Assembly: GCA_002422425.1 (NCBI GenBank) | Contig: DIVG01000088.1 | Location: 5,128-65,783, forward strand | Length of the DNA: 60,656 nucleotides | Reading direction: 5' to 3' | Origin: Akkermansiaceae bacterium UBA6138 | GTDB lineage: Bacteria; Verrucomicrobiota; Verrucomicrobiia; Verrucomicrobiales; DEV007 | Shown here: positions 40,945 through 49,585 of the stretch, piece after piece | How positions within the stretch are numbered: the stretch's first letter is position 1 | Layout of the letters: each line of letters begins with the position of its first letter | Notes under the pieces: model-generated | Database searches by the model: none | Told to the model about the DNA's origin: nothing | Seen by the model: the letters and a program-made list of their open reading frames with translations, nothing else | Made by a program: the position numbers and the translations under genes

Positions 40945-42381
40945 TCAGATTCTATTTCCTGTTCTCAGTTGTTCCGCATGCCAGAAGCTTTCCACCCTGG
41001 CCTGGCGCACCGCGTCCCAGATATCTTCGGGAATAACGGGCTTCCCCCCATTCTCGCGGATTCTCAGCCGGTCCATCTCCCCGCGCCCCACTTCGACGAT
41101 ACAGGTATGGGTCTTCTGTTCCGGGTGAACGCGGAAACAGGAAAGGAACCACGGAACCCGCTCAATCACCGCCCCTGCATCTTGAAAACGGAGGATTAGG
41201 TCCCAGTCCATCGCGAATCGAAAGTCCGGATTAATGCCGCCGACCTTATCATAAAGGCGGCGGCGCCAGAAGAGAGTCTCCTGGGGGATATAATCCACCA
41301 GTTTGATGACATCGCGATCGTGCGGCGGCAGGACCCATCGACCCACCTCACCGCCGCCTTCGTCGATGACAATGCGATGCCCGTAGATTACATCGAGCTC
41401 GGGCCGTGTCTCGAACAGGTTCAGGACAAAAGGAATTGTCCCCGGGCAGAGCACGTCATCGGAGTTCAGGTAGGCCATGATGTCGTCGTCTTCGCAATCC
41501 ATCCGAAGAAAGCCGTTGCGGATAGCATCCGACTGCCCTCCGTCAGGTTCGGACTGCCAGTATTTAAGACGGGATTCGCGCTGGCGGATAACAGAGGCGC
41601 TCTCATCCGTCGATCCCCCGTCCATCACGATGTAATCAATTCGGCAATCAGGCTGCTCTAACACACTATCCATGGTTTGGGCCAGAAACGTGCCCTGCTG
41701 ATAGGATGGCGTCACTACTGTCAGTTTCAAGGCGGGGGGCCGGGGCGAGTCGGGAGGGAATGTGTCATAATTGATCTCGCGTGACGGGTAATGATGAAAA
41801 TGTCCGAGAGCATCAAGCCTACGGTGCACCGTGCTCCAGATACTCTCGCGCTCGAGCGGTGTTAATCGGTTTCGCCAGACTTCCGCCGGCGGTTCCGTTG
41901 CGGACAAATTTAAAAAGCGGTTCCATGCCGCCGCGTCTCTTGCTTCAGCGAAGTCCGGGGCATACCGCTTCCGGAGGGAAATCCATTTGAGACGAAGCGG
42001 CCTCCACCATAACCGAGCGCGGCGCAGGATTCCCCTGAAGATCCATAACCAGCGCTCCCTTGGCCAGAAGCTGACACGAAAATCGAACTTCGACAGTTCA
42101 TTCCAGTCATCCGGACCGTCTGCCGTTTCAGCGATCACAGCGTATCTTGATGCGGACAGCGGAATCCTTCGCGTTAGTCGGAATTTCCAATTCTGATGAG
42201 GAGTGGGGCAATCGAAGATGCCGGTATTCAATGGCTTTCCGCCCTTACCGATCGCGATGACACGAATACGTCGATGAAGCTGCGCAGGCTCTGCTCCCAA
42301 ACTGAATTCGCCGGTGAAGAGATAGGACGCACCGACCATCAGGGGTGTTTTCGGAGTGATTGAGAATTGACAGAGGTTCAT
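40945..42381 (-). CDS. Family 2 glycosyltransferase with N-terminal extension
   Basis: About 478 residues. The C-terminal ~260 residues are a GT-A family 2 domain: LTVVTPSYQQGTFLAQTMDS, VMDGGSTDES, YLNSDDV (DxD-like metal site) and RFAMDWDLILRFQDAG. The first ~200 residues (beta-rich start, then Arg/Trp-rich RRARLWWRPLRLKW) are not recognised. ATG 42381 is preferred over a TTG at 42441. The sulfotransferase gene precedes it on the same strand, so the pair may build a sulfated surface glycan (inference). Confidence 0.88.
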   Translation of the reverse strand: MNLCQFSITPKTPLMVGASYLFTGEFSLGAEPAQLHRRIRVIAIGKGGKPLNTGIFDCPTPHQNWKFRLTRRIPLSASRYAVIAETADGPDDWNELSKFDFRVSFWPRERWLWIFRGILRRARLWWRPLRLKWISLRKRYAPDFAEARDAAAWNRFLNLSATEPPAEVWRNRLTPLERESIWSTVHRRLDALGHFHHYPSREINYDTFPPDSPRPPALKLTVVTPSYQQGTFLAQTMDSVLEQPDCRIDYIVMDGGSTDESASVIRQRESRLKYWQSEPDGGQSDAIRNGFLRMDCEDDDIMAYLNSDDVLCPGTIPFVLNLFETRPELDVIYGHRIVIDEGGGEVGRWVLPPHDRDVIKLVDYIPQETLFWRRRLYDKVGGINPDFRFAMDWDLILRFQDAGAVIERVPWFLSCFRVHPEQKTHTCIVEVGRGEMDRLRIRENGGKPVIPEDIWDAVRQARVESFWHAEQLRTGNRI

Positions 42382-42477
42382 TAAATCAACCGCGTGCTTG
42401 CGCCTGTCGTAAAGAAACTGCGATCCGGTATTTCCGGGCAATTTCTGACTGGTTGGATCTTCGGTCTCCTCGATTAC

Positions 42478-43182
42478 CTAGTCGAGGGGGTAACCGGCCA
42501 ATTCCAATACTTCGTTGAACTGGTCCGTGATGAATCCCCGCAAACGGGTGGATTCGAAATTCCTCCAGTCCCCCGGAAGCCCCTGCCGTCCATGGGAGGT
42601 ATTGTCACGTTCGCCGAGTTCGCGTTTGTAAACCTTCTTAAAACCGCGCCGCTCGATGGCTTCGCTCATGCGGGTGTTGTCGAATTTGACACCAAGACTC
42701 CTCAGGAAACCGGGGAGGATTCCGCCACCCGACGCGATGAGGTCTTCGTAGCGAATCACCGGCATTTCTGATTTCAGCCAGCTTTTCTGCATCAGGAGCA
42801 GTTTTCTGGAGCCTTTCTCAAAGAGGAAAGCGATGCCATCCTCATCGCTCATTCCCCCGGTTTTATCCCGGAATCTTTGCACATGGGGGAAACCTTCGGT
42901 GGTATGGGTGTAACGCAATGAAAAATAAAGGGAGACAAGGCTGTCGCGGATGTCACGGATGACATAAAAAACAATCGAATCTTCGGCACGCTCCAGCTTG
43001 AGAAACTCATCATAACTCAAAAAAACTGCGGGGTAGACCGTGCCCTGGCACCATCGATACTCCTCGACTGCTTCTCCGAAGCGCGGGGAAACGGGGTCAT
43101 CGAATGTGTCACGAAGAATATTGGCGAGCCAGGTTGATCCTGCCTTGGCGTGAGTGACGTGAAAAAGAGCGGGGCGTGACAT
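42478..43182 (-). CDS. Sulfotransferase (PAPS-dependent)
   Basis: A 234-residue sulfotransferase. The 5'-phosphosulfate loop is HAKAGSTWLANIL near the N-terminus, the 3'-phosphate site VIRDIRDSLVSLYF, and the C-terminal PAPS-binding motif RQGLPGDWRNF. It transfers sulfate from PAPS to an acceptor, presumably a glycan, given the adjacent glycosyltransferase. ATG 43182 is preferred over a TTG at 43203. No signal peptide, so it acts in the cytosol. Confidence 0.88.
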   Translation of the reverse strand: MSRPALFHVTHAKAGSTWLANILRDTFDDPVSPRFGEAVEEYRWCQGTVYPAVFLSYDEFLKLERAEDSIVFYVIRDIRDSLVSLYFSLRYTHTTEGFPHVQRFRDKTGGMSDEDGIAFLFEKGSRKLLLMQKSWLKSEMPVIRYEDLIASGGGILPGFLRSLGVKFDNTRMSEAIERRGFKKVYKRELGERDNTSHGRQGLPGDWRNFESTRLRGFITDQFNEVLELAGYPLD

Positions 43183-43312
43183 GCGGAGGAGCGGGGAAAT
43201 CAATTGAAGGCGGGAATCGCTTTGCCGTCAAACGGCGTTGCGGTGGTTTTTCCGATCATAAAAACGGGTTGCGTTGCTTGTCAGAAGGGAAAGGAGAGGC
43301 TAAAAGAGTCCA

Positions 43313-44008
43313 ATGAAACGATCGTTTTTTTTCTTTGGTGCCCTTTTTGGAATGCTCGGCTCTGTTCTTGCGGACGAGAAAGCGGGTGGTTTAAACGTCC
43401 TCACCGAAGCGGAAAAAGCGGAGGGCTGGTCCCTGCTCTTCGACGGCAAGGACCTCTCGCAATGGAAGAATTACAAAAAGGACGGCGTCGACGGGAAATG
43501 GAAAGTCGCTGACGGCGCTTTCACCCTCACCGAAAAGGGCGGTGGCGACATCCTCACGAAGGAGCAATACGGCGCTTTCGAGATGAAACTCGACTACAAC
43601 ATTTCCAAAGGCGGCAACAGCGGCCTGATGTTCCATGTCCTCGAGACCGAGAAAACACCCTGGATGACCGGGCCTGAGATCCAGATTCAGGATAATGTCG
43701 ACGGCACCGATCCACAGAAGGCCGGCTGGCTCTACCAGCTCTACGCTCCCGCCGTCGATGCGACCAATCCTGCCGGCGAGTGGAACACCCTCCACATCGT
43801 CATCACTCCTGAAAAGTGTGTCCACTATATGAACGGCACCAAATACGTCGAGTATGTCAAGGGCTCGGCCGACTGGGATGCGAAAGTCGCGGCGAGCAAG
43901 TTCTCGAAGTTTCTCCAGTTCGGCAAACCGACCAGGGGCCACCTCTGCCTGCAGGACCACGGCAATCTCGTCTCTTTCCGCAACGTGAAAATCAAGTCGC
44001 TCGACTAA
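43313..44008 (+). CDS. Secreted DUF1080 protein
   Basis: A 231-residue protein with signal peptide (FFFGALFGMLGSVLA) and DUF1080 jelly roll: GWSLLFDGKDLSQW, NSGLMFHVLETE, WNTLHIVITPEKCVHYMNG and CLQDHGNLVSFRNVKIKSL. It differs from the copy at 40012 in sequence and strand. Its stop codon touches the stop of the convergent DUF1501 gene, with no base between them. The likely role is sugar binding or 3-keto-glycoside hydrolysis. Confidence 0.88.
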   Translation: MKRSFFFFGALFGMLGSVLADEKAGGLNVLTEAEKAEGWSLLFDGKDLSQWKNYKKDGVDGKWKVADGAFTLTEKGGGDILTKEQYGAFEMKLDYNISKGGNSGLMFHVLETEKTPWMTGPEIQIQDNVDGTDPQKAGWLYQLYAPAVDATNPAGEWNTLHIVITPEKCVHYMNGTKYVEYVKGSADWDAKVAASKFSKFLQFGKPTRGHLCLQDHGNLVSFRNVKIKSLD

Positions 44009-45343
44009 TCATCCCGTCAGTTCCCGGATAACGCGGCCCTCGCTGATGGCGATGGGTCGGCCGATTGGCGTCATCAGTTCGTCTTCGAAATCAATCCCGA
44101 GCTGTTTGAAAACGGTCGCGTGGATGTCCTCGACGCGGACTTTCCCGGCGGGTTCCCGACTTTCCCCGGTTGGGTCGGTCTGCCCGAGGGCGAGTCCTCC
44201 GCGAAAACCGCCGCCGCCGAGCAGCACGCTGAACCCGTGCGGCCAGTGGTCCCGGCCCTCGGCGAGATTCAGTTTCGGGGTGCGGCCGAATTCCGTCGCG
44301 ACCATCACGATGGTGTTTTCGTAGAGGTCCCGCTCTTTCAACCGCCCGATGAGTGCGGCGAGAGCCGGATCGAGAATGCCGAGCTGTTTGGCCTGTCCTT
44401 CGTGATTGCTGATGTGGGTGTCCCATCCGTTCAGGGTGACCTCGACGCAGCGCACTCCGACCTCGACGAGGCGGACCGCAGCGAGGCAGCTGCGCCCGAA
44501 GGGGGTATCACCGAAGGCTTCGCGCTCCGACTTCGGCGCGGCGCTCACGTCAAAAGCGGCGAGTTGGTCCGAGCTCATTAGGCGCCTGGCCCGTTCGATC
44601 GAAGAGCGGTGCAGCGTCCGGCTCTTCTCCAGATCAGCGATGCGACCGGTCGCGAAAGACTCTTCGAGCGCCTCGAGTCCGGCGAGCCGACGGGCCTCTT
44701 TCACCTCATCGGTGCGCGAGCGGACATCGGGCAACGGCGTGACCGGATCGTAGGCCTGCAAGGCGTCGTATTCAGCCCCGAGGTAACCGCCCCGCGCCGG
44801 ATTCCGCCCCGGGAGGATGGAAATATGCGAGGGGAGATCAATCTCCGCCTCTTTTCTGTAATGTGCCGGCATCTCGTGGCAGATGACCGCCCCGATCGCC
44901 GGATGAACGAGGCCGGGAAAAGGCCGATAGCCCGTTTTTACATTATAGATCGCCCGGGTGTGATCGCCCTCCTTGCTCGTGACGGCGCGGAGAATCGAGA
45001 AATCCTGCACCCGCTCCGCCGTGAGCGGCAGTCCTTCGCCGAATTGGATCCCGCGCACCGCTGTGGCTATCGCCTTCGCCCCGTAGGCAATCGCGCTGCC
45101 AGGATGCGGATCGAAGGTCTCAAGCTGGCTTGCCCCGCCCTCCATCCAGAGGACGATGACCGACTTCGGCCGGGCGCCCGTTTTCTCCGCCCCGCGGGCT
45201 AGCTGTTGCGCGAGCGGCGTGAGCCAGCCAAGGCCGGCGACCGCCGAACTCTTCAGGAGAGCCCGTCGCGTGAAATGATCGCGCCGCCCGCAGGCTCCGT
45301 GGGGTGAAAAAGGGGGCGGTGATGAAAAAGGGGACAGGTTCAT
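44009..45343 (-). CDS. DUF1501 protein with Tat signal
   Basis: A 444-residue protein with a twin-arginine signal (FTRRALLKSSAVAGLGW). The body is the DUF1501 (alkaline phosphatase/sulfatase-like fold) pattern: VIVLWMEGGASQLETFDPHP, ILRAVTSKEGDHT, CVEVTLNGWDTHISNHEG, and VMVATEFGRTPKLN followed by GRDHWPHGFSV. These proteins nearly always pair with DUF1549/DUF1553 proteins in PVC genomes, as here. The role is unknown, possibly respiratory or sulfatase-like. Confidence 0.9.
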   Translation of the reverse strand: MNLSPFSSPPPFSPHGACGRRDHFTRRALLKSSAVAGLGWLTPLAQQLARGAEKTGARPKSVIVLWMEGGASQLETFDPHPGSAIAYGAKAIATAVRGIQFGEGLPLTAERVQDFSILRAVTSKEGDHTRAIYNVKTGYRPFPGLVHPAIGAVICHEMPAHYRKEAEIDLPSHISILPGRNPARGGYLGAEYDALQAYDPVTPLPDVRSRTDEVKEARRLAGLEALEESFATGRIADLEKSRTLHRSSIERARRLMSSDQLAAFDVSAAPKSEREAFGDTPFGRSCLAAVRLVEVGVRCVEVTLNGWDTHISNHEGQAKQLGILDPALAALIGRLKERDLYENTIVMVATEFGRTPKLNLAEGRDHWPHGFSVLLGGGGFRGGLALGQTDPTGESREPAGKVRVEDIHATVFKQLGIDFEDELMTPIGRPIAISEGRVIRELTG

Positions 45344-45347
45344 GGTG

Positions 45348-46982
45348 TTACCGATTCCAGGAGAATTCCGTCGAGTTGATGAGCGACCAGTAGAGGTCGG
45401 CGAGGGCGCGCTCGCGCTCCTTTTTCTTCAGCCCCGCGAGGAGAGGTGCGAAATGCGATCGTTCTTTCTCATTCGGGTAGCGCGAGAGCACCGCCAGAAA
45501 AGCCGCGTCGAGGGCGGCGGCGGCGGAGGGCGCAAGGTTCGCGAGGCGGGTCGAACTGTTCATGACCGGATTCGGCTTGGTTCGCTCGTGGACCAGCTTC
45601 CCGTTCATGAGGAGGAGCCGCTGGGGGATCGTTCCCGACTCCTCGGCAAACTCGTCCTCGCCCCGGTCGCCGTAGCGTTTCACAAAGTCGCGGGTTTCGC
45701 CAAAGCGGCGCAGCTTCTGGAGAATGTGGGTCGAGCCGTCGAGCGCCTGGAGCGTGCCGGCCTGGATGATGCTACCCGCGACCTGTTCCGGTCGCAGGGG
45801 AGTGACGGGAAAGGCGGTCCAGGTCGCCTCCTGCTCTGCGGTGACCGGTGCGGCCTCGTCGCCTGAGCGGCTCTCGCGGCGGAACGGATCCGAGCCCGCG
45901 ATGACGCGGATGAGTCGCTGCACGTCGTAACCGCTTTCAATAAAGCCTTTCGCGAGCTCCTCGAGCCCGGCAGGGAAAGGGCCGTCGAGGGGGATGTCAT
46001 CGACCGGTTCCGAGAGTGGTCGTCCGAAGAGAAGGGCCCAGGTCCGGTTCGCCGTGACCCGGGCAAAGGCCGTGTTCTCCGGGTGCGTCACCCAGCGGGC
46101 GAGTTGTTCGCGGCGCGATCCGCCGTCAGGCGAGAGTCCGGGCGAGTAGGGGACGCGAGGCGTTACCCGGGTGAGGTCTTTTTCCCCGAGGTAGCGGGTC
46201 TCGTATTCGATGGCGCTTTTGTCGCGCACCCCGGTGATGCTCGTGTCGGCCTGGGCGAAAAAGGCGGCGAGCTGATGGAAATCCTGCTGCTTCCAGCGGT
46301 CGCCGAACTTGTCGTCGTGACACTGCATGCAGTCGAGGCTGACCCCGAGAAAGGCCCGCGAGGTCCGCGCCGCCAGCCTCGTCTCGTCGGGGCCGCCGCC
46401 TCCCTGCATGACCGAGACGGTGATGAAATTGGTCTCGGGATGGCTCGTCCAGAGACCCTCCGCCGCGATGAGTTGGCGCACCAGTTCATCGTAGGGACGG
46501 TTCGCGGCGAGCTGGTCGCCCAGCCAGGTGACGAGACGCCGCCGCCGGTAGACAAGGAAGGGGCCGGTCTCCACCCCGACAAAGGCTCGCCCGAAACGTT
46601 CCGCAAGGTAGTCGGCGAAACGGCGGTCGGCGAAGAGATAGTCGAGCCACGCCTGCACCGGGTCGGCACCGGCGGGGAGCGCCTCGATGCGGCGGATCTC
46701 CTCGAGCGAGGGCGGCGCGCCGGTGAGGGCGAGGGACAGGCGCCGCGCAAGGGTGAGCGCATCCGCTTCGGGGACTGACGCGACCCCGGCGGTGGTCTGA
46801 GCGAGGGCAAAAGCGGAGTTTACCGCGGCGATCTCGTCGGCGAGCTCCGCAGGCACTGATGACGCGGTCAGCGGAGTGAACGTGGGCTTTTCCAGGTAGC
46901 GCAGCAGCCCGATTCCCAGCCCTACCATGATCGCGATCAGGGCAAAGAGCCGGGGGAGGGTGCGGGTGAGAAAGGGGCTCAT
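45348..46982 (-). CDS. DUF1549/DUF1553 membrane-anchored protein
   Basis: A 544-residue protein with one N-terminal membrane helix (LFALIAIMVGLGIGLLRYL). The DUF1549 domain (FADYLAERFGRAF, LIAAEG, RTSRAFLGVSLDCMQCHDDKF) and DUF1553 domain (RVTANRTWALLFGRPL, LIRVIAGSDPFRRESR) follow. One CxxCH, in CMQCHDDKF, lies in the DUF1549 region; the separate N-terminal cytochrome module found in many relatives is absent. The DUF1501 gene follows four bases later on the same strand, probably one transcript. Confidence 0.9.
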   Translation of the reverse strand: MSPFLTRTLPRLFALIAIMVGLGIGLLRYLEKPTFTPLTASSVPAELADEIAAVNSAFALAQTTAGVASVPEADALTLARRLSLALTGAPPSLEEIRRIEALPAGADPVQAWLDYLFADRRFADYLAERFGRAFVGVETGPFLVYRRRRLVTWLGDQLAANRPYDELVRQLIAAEGLWTSHPETNFITVSVMQGGGGPDETRLAARTSRAFLGVSLDCMQCHDDKFGDRWKQQDFHQLAAFFAQADTSITGVRDKSAIEYETRYLGEKDLTRVTPRVPYSPGLSPDGGSRREQLARWVTHPENTAFARVTANRTWALLFGRPLSEPVDDIPLDGPFPAGLEELAKGFIESGYDVQRLIRVIAGSDPFRRESRSGDEAAPVTAEQEATWTAFPVTPLRPEQVAGSIIQAGTLQALDGSTHILQKLRRFGETRDFVKRYGDRGEDEFAEESGTIPQRLLLMNGKLVHERTKPNPVMNSSTRLANLAPSAAAALDAAFLAVLSRYPNEKERSHFAPLLAGLKKKERERALADLYWSLINSTEFSWNR

Positions 46983-47077
46983 CGATTCGGGTCCGTGGTT
47001 GAAAAGCGGACAATACCACGTTCACTCTGGGGAGACGCGGCGCGGACCGCAGCGGTTACAGGGCGAAGGGTATAAAC

Positions 47078-47818
47078 ATGGCAAAAGAACGACTCGATCT
47101 GGTGATGCATCGCCGCGGCTTATGTGAATCCCGCGAGATGGCGAAGCGCCTTATCATCGCCGGCGAAGTCCGCGTCGATGGTCACGAGGGCGTCCTCAAG
47201 CCCGGGCTCAAGATCGGCGAAGAAGTCGCCATCGAGGTGAAGAGCCGGCCTAAGTTCGTCAGCCGCGGCGGATTCAAAATCGAGAAGGCCCTCGACGAGT
47301 TTGCCATCGACGTCACCGGCAGAGTTGTCTTCGACGCCGGAGCCTCGACCGGAGGTTTCACCGACTGTGTCCTTCAGCGCGGAGCCGCCAAGGTCTACGC
47401 CTACGATGTCGGGACCAACCAGCTCGCGTGGAAACTGCGCAGCGACGAGCGTGTCATCTCGCAGGAGGGCTTTAACCTGCGCTATCTCGCCGCCTCCGAC
47501 CTGCCCGAGAGCGTCGATCTCGTCGTCATCGACGTCTCCTTTATCTCGCTGACGCTCATTCTCGGTCCTGTCTTCGAAGTCCTCAAACCCGAGGGCGACA
47601 TCGTTTGTCTCATCAAGCCGCAGTTCGAGCTCAAGAAAGAGCAGATCGGTAAAGGCGGCATCGTGCGGGACCCGGCTCTGCATGAGGAGGCGGTCGAAAA
47701 GATCCGTTCCTTCGTCACCGGCCCGCTCGGAAAAAGCTGGCATGGACTGACCCAGTCGCCTATCAGTGGCACCGACGGTAATATCGAATTTCTTGCATGG
47801 CTGAAACACCTCGAATAG
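47078..47818 (+). CDS. TlyA-type rRNA 2'-O-methyltransferase
   Basis: A 246-residue protein: S4 RNA-binding domain (RLDLVMHRRGLCESREMAK, residues 4-60) then a Rossmann methyltransferase with FDAGASTGGFTDCVLQRGA as the SAM-binding loop and VVIDVSFISL. KPQFELKKEQIGKGGIV is the family's C-terminal signature. TlyA methylates ribosomal RNA 2'-hydroxyls in the cytosol; many annotations call it hemolysin A. Its end overlaps the NAD kinase start by 22 bases. Confidence 0.92.
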   Translation: MAKERLDLVMHRRGLCESREMAKRLIIAGEVRVDGHEGVLKPGLKIGEEVAIEVKSRPKFVSRGGFKIEKALDEFAIDVTGRVVFDAGASTGGFTDCVLQRGAAKVYAYDVGTNQLAWKLRSDERVISQEGFNLRYLAASDLPESVDLVVIDVSFISLTLILGPVFEVLKPEGDIVCLIKPQFELKKEQIGKGGIVRDPALHEEAVEKIRSFVTGPLGKSWHGLTQSPISGTDGNIEFLAWLKHLE

Positions 47819-48678
47819 GGATCATCGCAAATCCCGACAAGCCCGGGGCGGGCGTTCTCCTCCTCGATCTCGTGAAACGTCTCCGCGACGGCGGACTCAC
47901 CGTCCTGCTCGAAGAAAGGACCGCCGCCCTCGTGAAGCTCCCCGACGGTGTGCCGCTCGATCAGCTCAGCGACAGGATCGATCTGCTGGTCGTCCTCGGC
48001 GGCGACGGCACGATCCTCTGGGTCGTGCGGCAAATGGGGGAAAAGATCAAGCCCATCGCCGCGATCAACACGGGTACCCTCGGGTTCCTTACCTGCGCCA
48101 CCGCTGAAGAAAGCGGACAACTCGTCGAGGCGCTTGTTTCGGGAGCCTACACCTTCTCCGAACGCCTCCTCCTCGCCGGCGACCTCGAGCGTGAAGGCCG
48201 CATCGAGGCGTCTTTTGTGGCGTTGAACGAAGTGACCCTTTGTCGCGCCGTCGCCTCGCGTGTCATCCATGTCGAGGCGCACATCAACGACAAACTCGCG
48301 AACCGATACACCGGCGACGGGCTCATCCTTTCGACCCCGACCGGTTCGACCGCCTATTCGCTCTCCGCCGGAGGCCCCCTCGTGCAGCCCGACGCGAACG
48401 TTTTTGTTATCACCCCGATCTGTCCGCATTCCCTCGCGAACCGGCCCCTCATCGTCGACGCCTCGAACCGTATCATCTTCGAGTCGCCGAAACAGCGTGA
48501 TGATCTCTCTCTGCTCGTCGATGGACAGCTCGTCGCCGTGCTCTCCGACAACGCCCGAGTCCACCTCCGTCGCGCCGATTTCAGCCTCACTCTGGTTTCG
48601 ATGAGCAACCAGGATTTCTACGACGTCCTCCACCAGAAAATGGGCTGGACCGGGACCGCGATTGGCGGGGAGGGGTGA
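47797..48678 (+). CDS. nadK: NAD kinase
   Basis: A 293-residue NAD(+)/ATP kinase. VVLGGDGTILWVVRQ contains the diagnostic GGDGT, NTGTLGFLT follows, NDKLANRYTGDGLILSTPTGSTAYSLSAGGP is the family core (read as the pieces YTGDGLILSTPTGSTAYSL). It makes NADP(+) from NAD(+). Its start lies inside tlyA (22-base overlap), so the two are coupled. Confidence 0.95.
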   Translation: MAETPRIGIIANPDKPGAGVLLLDLVKRLRDGGLTVLLEERTAALVKLPDGVPLDQLSDRIDLLVVLGGDGTILWVVRQMGEKIKPIAAINTGTLGFLTCATAEESGQLVEALVSGAYTFSERLLLAGDLEREGRIEASFVALNEVTLCRAVASRVIHVEAHINDKLANRYTGDGLILSTPTGSTAYSLSAGGPLVQPDANVFVITPICPHSLANRPLIVDASNRIIFESPKQRDDLSLLVDGQLVAVLSDNARVHLRRADFSLTLVSMSNQDFYDVLHQKMGWTGTAIGGEG

Positions 48679-48769
48679 GGTGATTGCTAAAGTGAGCGGA
48701 TTGGATTTTAGAATTACGGCCAACTCCTAAGAGTGACCCGCATGAACATTCCCATCAGCGAAATAGAAA

Positions 48770-48797
48770 TTGACGGAGGAATTGATGTGGACATAAT
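48770..48797 (+). promoter_or_regulatory. Promoter of the second Phd/PIN module
   Basis: TTGACG at 48770-48775, a 16-base spacer, and CATAAT at 48792-48797. The antitoxin ATG is at 48809, so the 5' leader is at most a few bases. The -10 box lies inside the operator palindrome at 48784-48808. Confidence 0.6.
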
Positions 48798-48808
48798 TTG
48801 TCCACATC
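48784..48808. promoter_or_regulatory. Operator palindrome touching the antitoxin start codon
   Basis: GATGTGGACA, five bases TAATT, TGTCCACATC: a perfect 10-bp inverted repeat ending right before the ATG at 48809 and covering the -10 box. This is the expected layout for autorepression by the antitoxin or the antitoxin-toxin complex. Confidence 0.85.
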
Positions 48809-49066
48809 ATGAAAACCGTTACCGTCCGCGATTTGCGCAATTCCTTTTCCATGCTGGAAGCGTGGCTTTCCGAGGGTGAGGACATCTGTATCGAGAAACG
48901 CGGGCAGCCGATCGGCTTTCTGACGGCGTGGCGTCCGGGTGTCGTGCCCCGGCCGGCGAAGCCGGACTTTGCGGCTCGGCGGCGCGCTATTTGGGGAGAT
49001 CGTGTGTTCACCGAAGCGGAAGTGGCAGCGATGCGGGTGGATGAACTCGGAGGCGAAGAAGGATGA
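48809..49066 (+). CDS. Phd/YefM-type antitoxin (second module)
   Basis: An 85-residue antitoxin. KTVTVRDLRNSFSMLEAWLSEGE and ICIEKRGQPIGFLTAW form the Phd DNA-binding half; the C-terminal half (RAIWGDRVFTEAEVAAM) should bind the toxin. The toxin follows with an ATGA overlap. A perfect palindrome at 48784-48808 touches the start codon, strong support for autoregulation. It is only distantly similar to the antitoxin at 6217. Confidence 0.9.
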   Translation: MKTVTVRDLRNSFSMLEAWLSEGEDICIEKRGQPIGFLTAWRPGVVPRPAKPDFAARRRAIWGDRVFTEAEVAAMRVDELGGEEG

Positions 49067-49515
49067 GCGGCTTTCCCGACACGTCCTTTCTTTGTGCGGT
49101 CTACCGAACCCAGGTCAATTCCGCTCTGGCAGATCAGTATATGGCGGGATTGAGCGGCACGTTGGGGGTTTCCAGCCTTCTCCTGCTGGAGCTCCGGCAA
49201 TCCGTGCGCCTGCAAACACATCTGAACCTCAATGACCGAACGAAACGCTTCCCGCAAACAGAAGGGCGGCAAATGCTTAACGACCTGCAGATCGATCTGA
49301 ATTCCGGACTACTTACCATCATTCCGGTGGATTGGTCAGCCGTGCATCAACGGGCTGAAGCACTGAGCAGTGTCCATACTCTCGCCGGTGGTCATCGTCT
49401 CGTTGACATCCTTCACGTTGCTACCGCAATTTATCTCGGAGTGACGGAATTCCTCACCTTCGATGCGAACCAGAAAAAAATGGCTGAAGCCGAAGGCCTC
49501 GTGGTGCCGCTATGA
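49063..49515 (+). CDS. PIN-domain toxin (second module)
   Basis: A 150-residue PIN nuclease. Acidic residues: Asp in FPDTSFLCAVY, Glu in LLLLELRQSV, Asp in RLVDILHVATA and Asp in FLTFDANQKKMA. It should cleave RNA once the antitoxin is degraded. ATG 49063 overlaps the antitoxin stop. Located between the nadK gene and the arsenic operon, convergent with arsC. Confidence 0.9.
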   Translation: MSGFPDTSFLCAVYRTQVNSALADQYMAGLSGTLGVSSLLLLELRQSVRLQTHLNLNDRTKRFPQTEGRQMLNDLQIDLNSGLLTIIPVDWSAVHQRAEALSSVHTLAGGHRLVDILHVATAIYLGVTEFLTFDANQKKMAEAEGLVVPL

Positions 49516-49585
49516 TTTCGACAAGTTCAGATCGAGTTTCTAACACGACTCAACAGGGGCACCTCACCAACCCGCTCCGTTTCAC

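Noticed and set aside
47482..48723. Open frame of 413 codons on the minus strand
   Set aside because: It covers tlyA and nadK antisense; both plus-strand proteins have clear family motifs.
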